From NCBI RefSeq assembly GCF_022835695.1, contig NZ_BQUV01000011.1, forward strand, positions 186,001 through 250,000: 64,000 nt of DNA, read 5' to 3'. Shown here piece by piece: positions 28,243-35,446 of this stretch (position 1 is its first letter; each line of letters opens with the position of its first letter). The stretch comes from Bradyrhizobium sp. Ce-3. Lineage in GTDB: Bacteria > Pseudomonadota > Alphaproteobacteria > Rhizobiales > Xanthobacteraceae. Both the position numbers and the translations under genes were made by a program. The notes beneath the pieces were generated by a model, which saw only the letters and a list, made by a program, of their open reading frames with translations, made no database searches and was not told where the DNA came from.

Positions 28243-28392
28243 CTATCGCCCGGTCGATGGCTCTTCCTCCAGCCTGGCCGGCCGGGCCAGCTCGATCTCA
28301 TCGCATTTGGGGCAAACCAGCGCGGTCCGGAAATGCTTGTCGAGCACAATGGTTCGCGTCCTGCCGCACTGGCAGCGCATCGGCTTATCCAT
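28243..28392 (-). CDS. small zinc-ribbon-like protein, 49 aa
   Basis: Short frame starting MDKPMRCQCGRTRTIVL with two Cys pairs: CQC (residues 7 and 9) and CPKC (residues 27 and 30). It ends with an acidic tail (RLEEEPSTGR). The spacing and the TALVCPKCDEIE segment look like a zinc knuckle or ribbon. No strong Shine-Dalgarno is visible. It follows ilvA in the reverse orientation order (same strand, upstream of it by 66 nt), so it could be co-transcribed with ilvA. Function unknown. Confidence 0.55.
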   Translation of the reverse strand: MDKPMRCQCGRTRTIVLDKHFRTALVCPKCDEIELARPARLEEEPSTGR

Positions 28393-28492
28393 GGAAGACC
28401 GGCCCGGGTTCGAGATGCAAGGAAAGCGTGCGCCTAGCTAGCCCGGTCCGGTTAACCCAGTATGACTTGGCGCCGGAAAATTTGTCGCGCGG

Positions 28493-28648
28493 CTAGAAGA
28501 ACCCCGCGCTGAGGTCGAGGCCATAGCTCGCTCTGAGCATCGCGACGAACAGGATCGCGAAAGCGAACAGCAGGACATGCCGGGCGATGCTGCTCCGAAG
28601 CGAATTGGCCGGAAACACACGTGCGATCGATTGAGCCAAAGCTGTCAT
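28493..28648 (-). CDS. small single-pass membrane protein, 51 aa
   Basis: Starts MTALAQSIARVFPANSLRSS, has one hydrophobic segment (HVLLFAFAILFVAML, residues about 24-38) and ends YGLDLSAGFF. A strong Shine-Dalgarno (GGAGGTCGCAA) sits immediately before ATG 28648, which makes this a convincing gene despite its size. A positively charged N-terminal half suggests an N-in orientation. It belongs to no recognised family. It lies between a zinc-ribbon-like small gene and a winged-helix-like protein gene. Confidence 0.65.
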   Translation of the reverse strand: MTALAQSIARVFPANSLRSSIARHVLLFAFAILFVAMLRASYGLDLSAGFF

Positions 28649-28702
28649 TTGCGACCTCCAGAGCCACGTCCCGAAGGTAGGTCGCGCGCAACGCGGCGAG
28701 GT

Positions 28703-29113
28703 TCAATGCGGCTCGCGGAACGGCCGGCGGCGCACCGAAGCGTTGCGCTCGGGGTCGCGTTGCGCCTTCACGCGGTTCCTGAAGCGATGACCGACCACGA
28801 TCAGCGTTCCCTCCGCACGAATCGCGGTCTCCACCGACGGCGCGGGTGGCAGATTGTCTTGCGTGACGGCTTCCAGCGCATGCAGGAACCCGCGTCCGGC
28901 CGGAGTGATCTCCCAGCCCTCGACATCACGCAGCACATAGCCATCGCTAAAGATGTCGAGTTCGGGAACCCGCGACGCCAGACGCTTGATCCGCGCATGC
29001 CAATCGTCGCCGCTCGATGAGAGGATCGCGAGGTCGCGCTTGAGTGAATCGAGTGCGGCTCTGCCGCTGACGTGACTGGCCAATATTTTTAGAATCGCAA
29101 CCTGTATGCTCAA
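28703..29113 (-). CDS. hypothetical protein, winged-helix-like
   Basis: 136 aa with TTG start at 29113, preceded by GAGGCGTCGAG. The pattern SIQVAILKILASHVSGRAAL, a middle helix, then GWEITPAGRGFLHALE resembles a wHTH of the MarR/PadR-like type (ITPAGRxxL is a frequent wing motif). The C-terminal 40 residues are basic (HRFRNRVKAQRDPERNASVR), perhaps DNA binding. No effector domain is present. I infer a nucleic-acid-binding protein but with low certainty; targets unknown. Confidence 0.6.
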   Translation of the reverse strand: MSIQVAILKILASHVSGRAALDSLKRDLAILSSSGDDWHARIKRLASRVPELDIFSDGYVLRDVEGWEITPAGRGFLHALEAVTQDNLPPAPSVETAIRAEGTLIVVGHRFRNRVKAQRDPERNASVRRRPFREPH

Positions 29114-29237
29114 CTCGACGCCTCGACCGCCACGGTTCTTTTTGTTCTGCGCAGCCGATCCGGAAATTATCGCGCTGATGACTCCACCGTCCAGTCATCA
29201 GCGCCAGTTATCCAGAGCCCGGCATGACGGTATCGAC

Positions 29238-30764
29238 TTACGCTGCGCGTGATGTGCCGACACGACGCTCGGGCCGCTGCGACGACATCGATTCCTCTTC
29301 ACTATCCTGCGGCGCGCCCCAAAATTCCCGCACCGTCGGCCCGCGCTTCAGTCTTTTGTCGCGCAGGAAACCGAGAATTTCGTGCGGCCAGACCCGGCGT
29401 CCCATCTGCGTGTACCAGCGCATCGCATGACGAAGTCCGGCGTCGCGATGAAGCAGCACGCGGAGCAAGGCCTTCGGGCGGCATTGCAGCACCATCTCGG
29501 TGAATTTGAACCAGAGCAGCACCCGCCATGGCGCCATATGCCGCGTCGCCAGCACCTGGTGCTTGTAGTCCCAGAGCCTCCGATCGGTCTGGATGACGCG
29601 CCGCCCGGCCGCGAGACGAAAATACGGCGTCCAGCGATGCGGCGTGACGTAGAGCATCTGGATCTGATCGGGATCGTAGGACAATAGCTGCCGCAGGCCG
29701 CGCCAGTGATCGCGATCGGTCTCCTCCTCGAAGCCGACCACCCAGGTTGCCATCGACAGGATGCCGTGCTGACGCATCAGCCGAATGGCCTCGCGGTCGG
29801 TCGTGGTGGTCGCACCCTTGCGGATCAGCTCCAGCGTCTTCTCGTCGGTGTTCTCCATGCCGAGCAGGAAGCGCTGCCAGCCCGCCTTCTTGTAGAGATG
29901 CAGGATGTCGGCATCGCGCACGATGTCGTCGGCACGGGTCGAGCCGACCAGGATCAGATCGACATTCTCCGCAATCAGCGCCTCGAGGAAGCTTCGCCAG
30001 GCCTTCTTCGAGACGGTCGGATTCTCGTCGGCGAAATTGATCACCTTGACGCCATGCTCGCGATGCAGCCGCGCCAATTCCCTGGCAAAACGCACGGGAT
30101 CGCGATGCCGCCATCGGGTCCAGAAGCCGCGCTGGCCGCAATAATTGCAGAGATGCGGACAGCCGCGCGAGAACTGCACCACGACGGCGCGCAAGCCTCC
30201 CCAGTAGCTGTAGCGCGCGTGATCGATCAATTCCCAGCCGACCCGGTAGGCGTCGAGATCGCGGATGACAGGCGCAGGCGACGTGGCACGCGGCCCGTCA
30301 CTGTCGCGGAATGCGATGCCGTCGATGCCGGCGAGATCGCCGCCATATTCCAGCGCCCGCATCAGGCGACGAGCGGTCTCCTCGCCCTCGCCGCGCACGA
30401 TCGCGGTGACGTAAGGCTCCTCGCGCAGCACTTCGCGCCAGTGATAGGTCGGAAACACGCCGCCATAGACGATCAGCGTCCTGGGCAGGGCCCTGACGAT
30501 CGCCTGCGCGACTTCGGCGATGACGGGGTGACCCGAGGTCGAGCCGGAATGGCCGAACAACACCGCGTCAGGTGAAAACCGCGACGCCTCCGCGAGGATG
30601 GCCGCGAGCGGCATCGGGCCGAACTCGGCATCGATGAGACGAACCTGATGGCCGTCGTCGATCAGGGGCCCGCCGATCGATAGCAGGCCGAGCGGCGGCA
30701 GATGGTCGTCGGGGATCCGGCTGCCGATCGCCGGATGCGGCACGTTGATGAGAAGAATGCGCAT
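29238..30764 (-). CDS. bchE: B12-binding radical SAM protein, BchE-like
   Basis: 508 aa, start 30764 with GGGAGC upstream. The N-terminal cobalamin-binding domain (MRILLINVPHPAIGSRIPDD, then LPPLGLLSIGGPLIDDGH and GHSGSTSGHP) is followed by a radical SAM domain with CPHLCNYC (Cys202, Cys206, Cys209). The N-terminus is very close to BchE, the anaerobic Mg-protoporphyrin IX monomethyl ester cyclase of bacteriochlorophyll synthesis. No other photosynthesis gene is in the window and no accessory oxygenase, so this may be an orphan or a related cyclase of different function. Downstream of uppS on the same strand, 104 nt apart. Confidence 0.7.
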   Translation of the reverse strand: MRILLINVPHPAIGSRIPDDHLPPLGLLSIGGPLIDDGHQVRLIDAEFGPMPLAAILAEASRFSPDAVLFGHSGSTSGHPVIAEVAQAIVRALPRTLIVYGGVFPTYHWREVLREEPYVTAIVRGEGEETARRLMRALEYGGDLAGIDGIAFRDSDGPRATSPAPVIRDLDAYRVGWELIDHARYSYWGGLRAVVVQFSRGCPHLCNYCGQRGFWTRWRHRDPVRFARELARLHREHGVKVINFADENPTVSKKAWRSFLEALIAENVDLILVGSTRADDIVRDADILHLYKKAGWQRFLLGMENTDEKTLELIRKGATTTTDREAIRLMRQHGILSMATWVVGFEEETDRDHWRGLRQLLSYDPDQIQMLYVTPHRWTPYFRLAAGRRVIQTDRRLWDYKHQVLATRHMAPWRVLLWFKFTEMVLQCRPKALLRVLLHRDAGLRHAMRWYTQMGRRVWPHEILGFLRDKRLKRGPTVREFWGAPQDSEEESMSSQRPERRVGTSRAA

Positions 30765-30868
30765 GGATGATCGCTCCCGCTTTGGTTGGCGTGATCGTTC
30801 GTCCCCGCATGGTGAGAGAGAGCCCAACCCCCCGGCCGGGCTTTAGGAGCAACTAGCGCGGCTCCGCG

Positions 30869-31609
30869 CTAGAGGTTCGGCACCTCCGCCGCTGCGATTG
30901 CGGTCAGCCCGCCGAAGCGGCGCTCGCGGCGATGGAAGGAAGCGAGCGCGTCGGCGAGATCGTCGGCATCGAATTCGGGCCACATCCGCTCGGTGAAGTG
31001 CAGCTCGGCATAGGCACCTTCCCAGAGCAGGAAGTCCGACAGCCGCTTCTCGCCCGAGGTGCGGATGATCAGGTCGACGTCGCGCAGGCCGGCTTCGCCG
31101 GTGATCAGATCGGCGAAAGCCTCGCGGCTCAGCGGGCCTGCGCCGGCGACGCGCGCGGCGGCGTTGAGGATCGCGTCGCGCGCCGAATAGTCGATCGCGA
31201 TGCGCAGATGCAGCGTGGTGCCGTCGGCGGTTTCGGCCTCGGCACGGGTGATCGCGGCGGCGATGCCGTCGGGCAGCCGGTCGCGGCGGCCGATCACGGT
31301 GAGGCGCACGCCGTTGCGCACCAGCGCGGCGATCTCGTTGGCGAGATAGAACCGCAGCAGCCCCATCAGCGCCGTGACTTCGGCCTTCGGACGGCGCCAA
31401 TTGTCGCTCGAGAACGCGTAAAGCGTCAGCGTGCCGACACCCTGGTCCGGCGCGGCCTCGACGATGCGGCGGATCGCCTCGACGCCGGCCTCATGTCCGC
31501 GCAGCCGCGACAGGCCGCGCCGCGTCGCCCAGCGGCCGTTGCCGTCCATGATGATGCCGACATGCAGCCTTGCTACGGCTTCCGGCTTGAGTGCGACGTT
31601 ACTTTGCAT
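30869..31609 (-). CDS. uppS: isoprenyl transferase (undecaprenyl diphosphate synthase family)
   Basis: 246 aa from ATG 31609; GGAG lies 8 nt upstream, and a GTG one codon earlier is possible. Cis-prenyltransferase motifs: [17 protein letters not shown] (catalytic Asp22), [18 protein letters not shown], and [20 protein letters not shown] near the C-terminus. It chain-elongates FPP with IPP to make a polyprenyl diphosphate carrier for cell-wall or glycan synthesis. It is separate from the usual frr-cdsA-dxr cluster, so it may be a second copy. A palindromic operator covers its translation start region, implying dedicated control. Confidence 0.9.
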   Translation of the reverse strand: MQSNVALKPEAVARLHVGIIMDGNGRWATRRGLSRLRGHEAGVEAIRRIVEAAPDQGVGTLTLYAFSSDNWRRPKAEVTALMGLLRFYLANEIAALVRNGVRLTVIGRRDRLPDGIAAAITRAEAETADGTTLHLRIAIDYSARDAILNAAARVAGAGPLSREAFADLITGEAGLRDVDLIIRTSGEKRLSDFLLWEGAYAELHFTERMWPEFDADDLADALASFHRRERRFGGLTAIAAAEVPNL

Positions 31610-31617
31610 CACAAAGT
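31601..31617. promoter_or_regulatory. operator A: ACTTTG-N5-CAAAGT over uppS start
   Basis: ACTTTGCATCACAAAGT, a 17-bp palindrome with perfect 6-bp arms, overlapping the Shine-Dalgarno and start codon of the cis-prenyltransferase gene. Read on the opposite strand, operator B at 32672-32688 differs from it at one of 17 positions. Confidence 0.8.
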
Positions 31618-31639
31618 CTCCGAATAAAAAATGGAATAA

Positions 31640-32056
31640 TCAAATCGTCTGAACGCCGAACCGGCCGGGTGCGCCCTCACCGGCAGCCTTTTCAGTCTTG
31701 CCGGCGGCCTTCTCGGCCGTGCCGGCGGCCTTGGCCGCATCGCGCACCAGCTGCTCGAGCACGGCGAGATAATCGAGGAACCGGCGGCGGCCGCTCTTGG
31801 TCAGGCGGCAGGTGGTGTGCGGGCGATTGCCTTCATAGCCTTTGATGACATCGACGAGCCCGGCCTCCTGCAGCACCTGGAGATGCCGGCTGAGGTTGCC
31901 GTCGGTCAGCCCGCAAAGCTGCTTGAGATCGGCAAAGCCGAGTCCCTTCGGATGCGCCATCAGCGAGGTCAAGAGTCCGAGCCGCGCCTTCTCATGGATG
32001 ACGCGGTCGAGGCCATCATAGGCGAATGGCGCGGTGGTCACGTCAGTCTTCGACAT
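31640..32056 (-). CDS. winged-helix transcriptional regulator
   Basis: 138 aa. GGAGG lies 5 nt before ATG 32056. A winged helix spans residues about 15-85: YDGLDRVIHEKARLGLLTSL, LKQLCGLTDGNLSRHLQVLQ, then wing segment GNRPHTTCRLTKSGRRRFLD. The C-terminus is a disordered AEKAAGKTEKAAGEG repeat. It resembles ArsR/MarR-like small regulators, with no sensor domain. It overlaps the upstream membrane-protein gene by 14 nt. The palindrome ACTTTG-N5-CAAAGT occurs both before that gene and at uppS just downstream, so this protein is the natural candidate to bind both (inference). Confidence 0.85.
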   Translation of the reverse strand: MSKTDVTTAPFAYDGLDRVIHEKARLGLLTSLMAHPKGLGFADLKQLCGLTDGNLSRHLQVLQEAGLVDVIKGYEGNRPHTTCRLTKSGRRRFLDYLAVLEQLVRDAAKAAGTAEKAAGKTEKAAGEGAPGRFGVQTI

Positions 32057-32660
32057 CATTGCCTCCGGAAGCGAAATACAACAGCGCCGCGAGCAGCAGC
32101 TGGCCGATCGCGAAGGGCAGCCCCATGGTCCAGGGCGACAGCGCATGGCTCTGGCTCGCGATCAGCAGCACCGTGAAGCCCGACAGGAAATACCAGGCGC
32201 CGCCGAGCGCGATCGTGCGCGGCAGCAGCCGGACCGAGGCGAACACGCCGAGGCTGACCAGCACCTGCCACAGCCCGGGCAGCATCCACAGCGTCTCGGG
32301 CGCGAATTTCCATTGCAGGATCGCGAGCAGCACGCCGGCGATGACGGCGGGAACGAACTGCTCGATCGCCTGCTGCACCATCGCGTCGGCGAGGCCTGAA
32401 TGATGCCGCCGCGAGCGCGCCTGCATCTCGATCCAGATCAGCACCGCGGAGAGCAACGCGGCCGCGGCCCAGCCCGCGAGAAACACGATCGGATGATGGG
32501 TGGGATCATCGAGCCAGAGATATTGCGCCAGCGCCGTGACCAGCGCGATGCCGCTGGTGGCGGCGACCGTCGCCGGACCGTAGCCGCGGAACGCCGTTCC
32601 GGCCGCAATCTGGCTGCGGATCGCGAGAATATCGGCCAACGCCTTGTCGAGGTCGCGCAT
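32043..32660 (-). CDS. multi-pass membrane protein paired with winged-helix regulator
   Basis: 205 aa, ATG 32660. The N-terminal 25 residues (MRDLDKALADILAIRSQIAA) are soluble and helical. Then five to six hydrophobic segments follow (e.g. IALVTALAQYLWL, IVFLAGWAAAALLSAVLIWI, FVPAVIAGVLLAILQW, IALGGAWYFLSGFTVLLI). No transport motif is recognised. The gene heads an operon with the regulator (14-nt overlap), a common one-component arrangement in which the membrane protein senses or influences what the regulator controls. Promoter-proximal operator B with a TATACT -10 sequence lies just upstream. Confidence 0.75.
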   Translation of the reverse strand: MRDLDKALADILAIRSQIAAGTAFRGYGPATVAATSGIALVTALAQYLWLDDPTHHPIVFLAGWAAAALLSAVLIWIEMQARSRRHHSGLADAMVQQAIEQFVPAVIAGVLLAILQWKFAPETLWMLPGLWQVLVSLGVFASVRLLPRTIALGGAWYFLSGFTVLLIASQSHALSPWTMGLPFAIGQLLLAALLYFASGGNDVED

Positions 32661-32671
32661 GTTTTGCCCGC

Positions 32672-32688
32672 ACTTTGTAATGCAAAGT
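32672..32688. promoter_or_regulatory. operator B: ACTTTG-N5-CAAAGT upstream of membrane-protein gene
   Basis: ACTTTGTAATGCAAAGT, perfect 6-bp arms, 11 nt upstream of the start at 32660. On the gene strand it reads ACTTTGCATTACAAAGT, one base different from operator A. A TATACT -10 hexamer overlaps its upstream end, consistent with promoter occlusion. Confidence 0.8.
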
Positions 32689-32788
32689 ATACGGGATCGC
32701 CAAGTAAACGCAAGCAGCATCGCGCGGCTTGCCGGGCGTGATGTTTAACGATCGGTTACTGCGCGTATTGCGGCGAAGGCGTGCCGCC

Positions 32789-33145
32789 TCAGACCTTCAC
32801 CAGGCTGGTAAAGCCGCCATAGATCATCCGCTTGACGTCGAACGGCACGTTGCCCGTGCCCATCGACTCCAGACGGGGATCGGCCATCACCTTGGCGTTG
32901 ATCCTGTCGCGCTGGGCGCGCGACTTGTAGGTGATCCAGGCGAACACGACGGTTTCGCCGGCCTTCAGTTTCACGCTTTGCGGAAACGAGGTCAGCTTGC
33001 CCGGCTTGACGTCGTCGGCGACCCACTCGCGATAATCCAGCGCACCATGCTCACGCCAGACCTTGCCGGCCATCTTCGAGAGCTTCGCATAGGCCTTGAG
33101 TTTCTTCTTGGGCACGGCGACGACGAAACCATCGACGTAGGGCAT
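32789..33145 (-). CDS. DUF1428 family protein
   Basis: 118 aa from ATG 33145. The opening MPYVDGFVVAVPKKKLKAYA and middle HGALDYREWVADDVKPGK, FAWITYKSRAQRDRINAKVM match the DUF1428 family (small ferredoxin-like fold, alpha+beta barrel, role unknown). It is the last gene of the ArsR-SRPBCC-DUF899 cluster, separated from DUF899 by 114 nt that contain a palindromic repeat element. Similar gene sets occur together in other Bradyrhizobium, which supports co-function without defining it. Confidence 0.88.
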   Translation of the reverse strand: MPYVDGFVVAVPKKKLKAYAKLSKMAGKVWREHGALDYREWVADDVKPGKLTSFPQSVKLKAGETVVFAWITYKSRAQRDRINAKVMADPRLESMGTGNVPFDVKRMIYGGFTSLVKV

Positions 33146-33163
33146 TGGGGGTTTCCTGTGGTT

Positions 33164-33241
33164 GTCATTCCGGGGCACGCGAAGCGTGAACCCGGAATCT
33201 CGAGATCCCGGGCTCGATGCTTTGCATCGCCCCGGGATGAC
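33164..33241. repeat. dispersed palindromic element (family D)
   Basis: Begins TCATTCCGGGGCACGCGAAG and ends CCCCGGGATGA. The core (CGCGAAGCG, CCCGGAAT) recurs at 46614-46652. The element lies inside the presumed DUF899-DUF1428 transcript and might form a strong mRNA hairpin. Confidence 0.6.
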
Positions 33242-33259
33242 GAGCGCAAACGCTACGCG

Positions 33260-33997
33260 TCAGCTGTGACAGCAGGATGCCTGAACCGGCGCCGGTTGGT
33301 ACTGGTCACGTAGCCGCACCCAGTCCATCGGATAGGGCAGGCCCTCCTCGTGGCGGCCGAGCGGCGTCAGGTCGAGATAGTGATAGGCGGCATTCATCAT
33401 GTCGAGGCCGCGCGCGAAGGTCGAGTAGGTGTGGAACACGCTGCCCTTCTCGTCGCGGAAGAACACGCTGATGCCGGGAAGCTCGGGACCATAGAGCGGC
33501 GTCGTTCCGTAATTGTATTTCGCGTCCCCGGCATCGATCTGGCCTTGCGTGAACGACACACCGTAATCGTAGTTGAAGTCGTTGGCGCCCGACGACACCC
33601 AGTCGAAGCTCCAGCCCATCCGCTTCTTGAACGCTTCGAGCTTGGCCAGCGGCGCGAGCGAGATCGCCACCATCGTGGTGTCGCGCGCGGCGAGATGCGG
33701 AACCATGCGCTCGAAACCGTCGACCCAGAACGAGCAGCTCTTGCAGGCTGCGTCCCACTCGGGCGCGAACATCACGTGCTGCACCACGAGCTGCGGCCTG
33801 CCCTTGAAGAGATCGCCGAGCGTCGCCTTGCCATCAGGGCCGTCGAACACATAGTCCTTGTCGACCTTGACCCAGGGCAGTTCGCGGCGCTGCCGGCTCA
33901 CCGCTTCGCGGGCTTGCGTCAATTGCTTCTCACTGATCATCAGCGCCTTGCGGGCCGCGATCCATTGTTCGCGCGAGACGATTGTGTGCTGAGACAT
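33260..33997 (-). CDS. DUF899 family protein (thioredoxin-like fold)
   Basis: 245 aa. Family signature RRELPWVKVDKDYVFDGPDG, a CKSCSFW-type motif with Cys residues (about 85-88), and FNYDYGVSFT. The fold is thioredoxin-like, but the Cys pair is CxxC-like in a non-standard context, so redox function is plausible and unproven. It ends with CCHS. It lies 18 nt downstream of SRPBCC in the ArsR cluster. The reaction is unknown. Confidence 0.9.
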   Translation of the reverse strand: MSQHTIVSREQWIAARKALMISEKQLTQAREAVSRQRRELPWVKVDKDYVFDGPDGKATLGDLFKGRPQLVVQHVMFAPEWDAACKSCSFWVDGFERMVPHLAARDTTMVAISLAPLAKLEAFKKRMGWSFDWVSSGANDFNYDYGVSFTQGQIDAGDAKYNYGTTPLYGPELPGISVFFRDEKGSVFHTYSTFARGLDMMNAAYHYLDLTPLGRHEEGLPYPMDWVRLRDQYQPAPVQASCCHS

Positions 33998-34015
33998 GCG
34001 ATCCTCCTTTGCGGA

Positions 34016-34501
34016 TCAGGCGTCGATATATTGTTCCAGATTGCCGAGGAATTCGGTCCAGCCGCGCTGGTGGTTGTCGCGGGCCGTTTCGTCGACGAAC
34101 TGCGCGTGATGGAAGGTGAGCAACGTGCCGCCGGCGTCAGGCTTGATCGACACCGTCACTTCGGAGACGCGCTCCGGCGTCGAGTGCCAGGCCCAGCTGA
34201 ACACCAGTCTTTCGTTCGGCACCACCTCGCGATAGATGCCGCCAACCTCGTGATACTCGCCGTTCGAACCGGTGAACTTGATCCGGTAGCGCCCGCCGAC
34301 GCGGACGTCGAGCTCGGCCTGCGTCGTGCCGGGCTTGACCTGGCCCGGCCCGAACCATCGCGCTAGGTTTTCCGGCTCGGTCCACGCGGCGTAGACCTTT
34401 TCCGGACGGGCGCGGAGGCGCCGCGTGAGGGTGAGGCTTGGTCGCGGGGCACGGCCGGCGTCGGCCGCGACTGCTGATTGGTTTGCCGATTGGGTTGCCA
34501 T
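34016..34501 (-). CDS. SRPBCC/AHSA1 domain protein
   Basis: 161 aa. The helix-grip lipid-binding-like fold is recognisable by RLRARPEKVYAAWTEPENLA and YREVVPNERLVFSWAWHST, ending GWTEFLGNLEQYIDA. A strong Shine-Dalgarno (GTGGAGGAAGACCC) precedes ATG 34501. The start lies inside the ArsR gene, overlapping it by 139 nt in another frame. These small ArsR-linked proteins are of unknown biochemical function. Confidence 0.9.
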   Translation of the reverse strand: MATQSANQSAVAADAGRAPRPSLTLTRRLRARPEKVYAAWTEPENLARWFGPGQVKPGTTQAELDVRVGGRYRIKFTGSNGEYHEVGGIYREVVPNERLVFSWAWHSTPERVSEVTVSIKPDAGGTLLTFHHAQFVDETARDNHQRGWTEFLGNLEQYIDA

Positions 34502-34830
34502 GGGTCTTCCTCCACAAAGGCGGCAAGGCGATCGAGATTGTCGGACCAGAATTGCGCATAGCGATTGAGCCAGTTCATCGCCTGCTCCATCGGCCTTGCG
34601 GTGAGCCGGCAGGCCACCGTGCGGCCGGTCTTTTCGCGCGCGACCAGGCCTGCATCCGTGAGCACGTCGAGATGCTTCATGATCGCCGGCAACGACATTG
34701 CGAATGGCTGCGCCAGCTCGCTGACCGACAGACTGTCCTGCTCGCCGAGCCGCGCCAGCAGCGCCCGACGGGTGGGGTCGGAAAGCGCCGCAAAGGTGCG
34801 GTCCAGCGTCTCGTCCTGATACTTAACCAT
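34363..34830 (-). CDS. ArsR-family regulator with long C-terminal extension
   Basis: 155 aa, ATG 34830. The winged helix includes LDRTFAALSDPTRRALLARL, VSELAQPFAMSLPAIMKHLD and VAREKTGRTVACRLTARPM, typical ArsR. No metal-binding Cys pattern is present, so it is not an arsenic sensor. The standard domain ends near residue 110; the rest is a basic, disordered extension (RQTNQQSRPTPAVPRDQASP) translated from the same DNA as the SRPBCC gene in another frame. A near-perfect palindrome with a TATACT -10 sequence covers the start, implying autorepression and leaderless translation. Confidence 0.9.
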   Translation of the reverse strand: MVKYQDETLDRTFAALSDPTRRALLARLGEQDSLSVSELAQPFAMSLPAIMKHLDVLTDAGLVAREKTGRTVACRLTARPMEQAMNWLNRYAQFWSDNLDRLAAFVEEDPWQPNRQTNQQSRPTPAVPRDQASPSRGASAPVRKRSTPRGPSRKT

Positions 34831-34842
34831 AAGGTTTAGTAT
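34819..34842. promoter_or_regulatory. palindromic ArsR operator over start codon
   Basis: Arms ATACTTAACC and GGTTTAGTAT separated by 4 nt; 9 of 10 arm positions pair. It covers the ArsR start (34828-34830), and the gene-strand TATACT (-10) lies about 10 nt upstream of ATG. This fits autorepression. Confidence 0.75.
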
Positions 34843-34960
34843 AGACGCAAACGGCGCGGCGTCAAGCGCGGCCCTTCACGATCGCGTCAGGATCAGTGCG
34901 TCGCTACGCCGGATGGTTGGGATTGTCGGGAGCAGAAAGTTGAAGTGCGCTCGCGTCCGG

Positions 34961-35245
34961 CTAATGCCAGTGGTGCCGATGCCGGTGCCGGTACGGCCGC
35001 GGCTCCGGCTGTAACTGTTGGCCGAACAGGAAGCGCGGGTTTTCTCCGCAGGAGAGATAGCGCCCGGACACGCTCGCGAGGCACTGATCATAGGTCCGGT
35101 AGGCGCATTCGCCGGGATAGCCGAGGCTCGGCCCCTGCGCGCACCACGGGTAGTCATAAGGATCAGCGGAGGCGCGATCGATGCCCGCCACACCGGCCAA
35201 CGTCATCGTTCCCAACACAAGCACTGCCAATCGCGATGTGCGCAT
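34961..35245 (-). CDS. DUF3551 family exported protein
   Basis: 94 aa from ATG 35245. The signal peptide MRTSRLAVLVLGTMTLAGVA is followed by YPWCAQ, GECAYRTYDQCLASVSGRY and a C-terminal basic His/Arg tail (PYRHRHRHHWH). The four Cys with the WCA/QC spacing are the DUF3551 pattern, a family almost confined to Bradyrhizobiaceae. Probably a small secreted disulfide-bonded protein. Function unknown. Confidence 0.85.
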   Translation of the reverse strand: MRTSRLAVLVLGTMTLAGVAGIDRASADPYDYPWCAQGPSLGYPGECAYRTYDQCLASVSGRYLSCGENPRFLFGQQLQPEPRPYRHRHRHHWH

Positions 35246-35260
35246 GATCCAACCCGTTCC

Positions 35261-35290
35261 GACTCTCAGGATGCCGACTCTCAGGATGCC
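35261..35290. repeat. exact 15-bp tandem duplication upstream of DUF3551 gene
   Basis: GACTCTCAGGATGCC repeated twice without mismatch (35261-35275 and 35276-35290), 16 nt upstream of the DUF3551 start, so it lies in the untranslated leader or promoter. Confidence 0.9.
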
Positions 35291-35446
35291 GCAATCAACC
35301 AAGCGCGGCATATCGGATTAGGTTCCTGAACGCCACTCCATTCGGCGTCAAGGCCGGTCAACTCTTGGAGCGCCGATCTTGCTGTGCGGATGCAAGACAA
35401 GTCCGCCGCTTGCGGCCGAACCTGTCCCGCATATGCAGCCCAAAAC

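Noticed and set aside
29205-29216. TTATCCAGA as a DnaA box
   Set aside because: One mismatch to TTATNCACA at the conserved end, isolated, and far from dnaA.
32746-32760. TTAA-N7-TTAC as a second CtrA site
   Set aside because: The second half-site has a mismatch, and the site lies between two genes' ends without a sensible promoter position.
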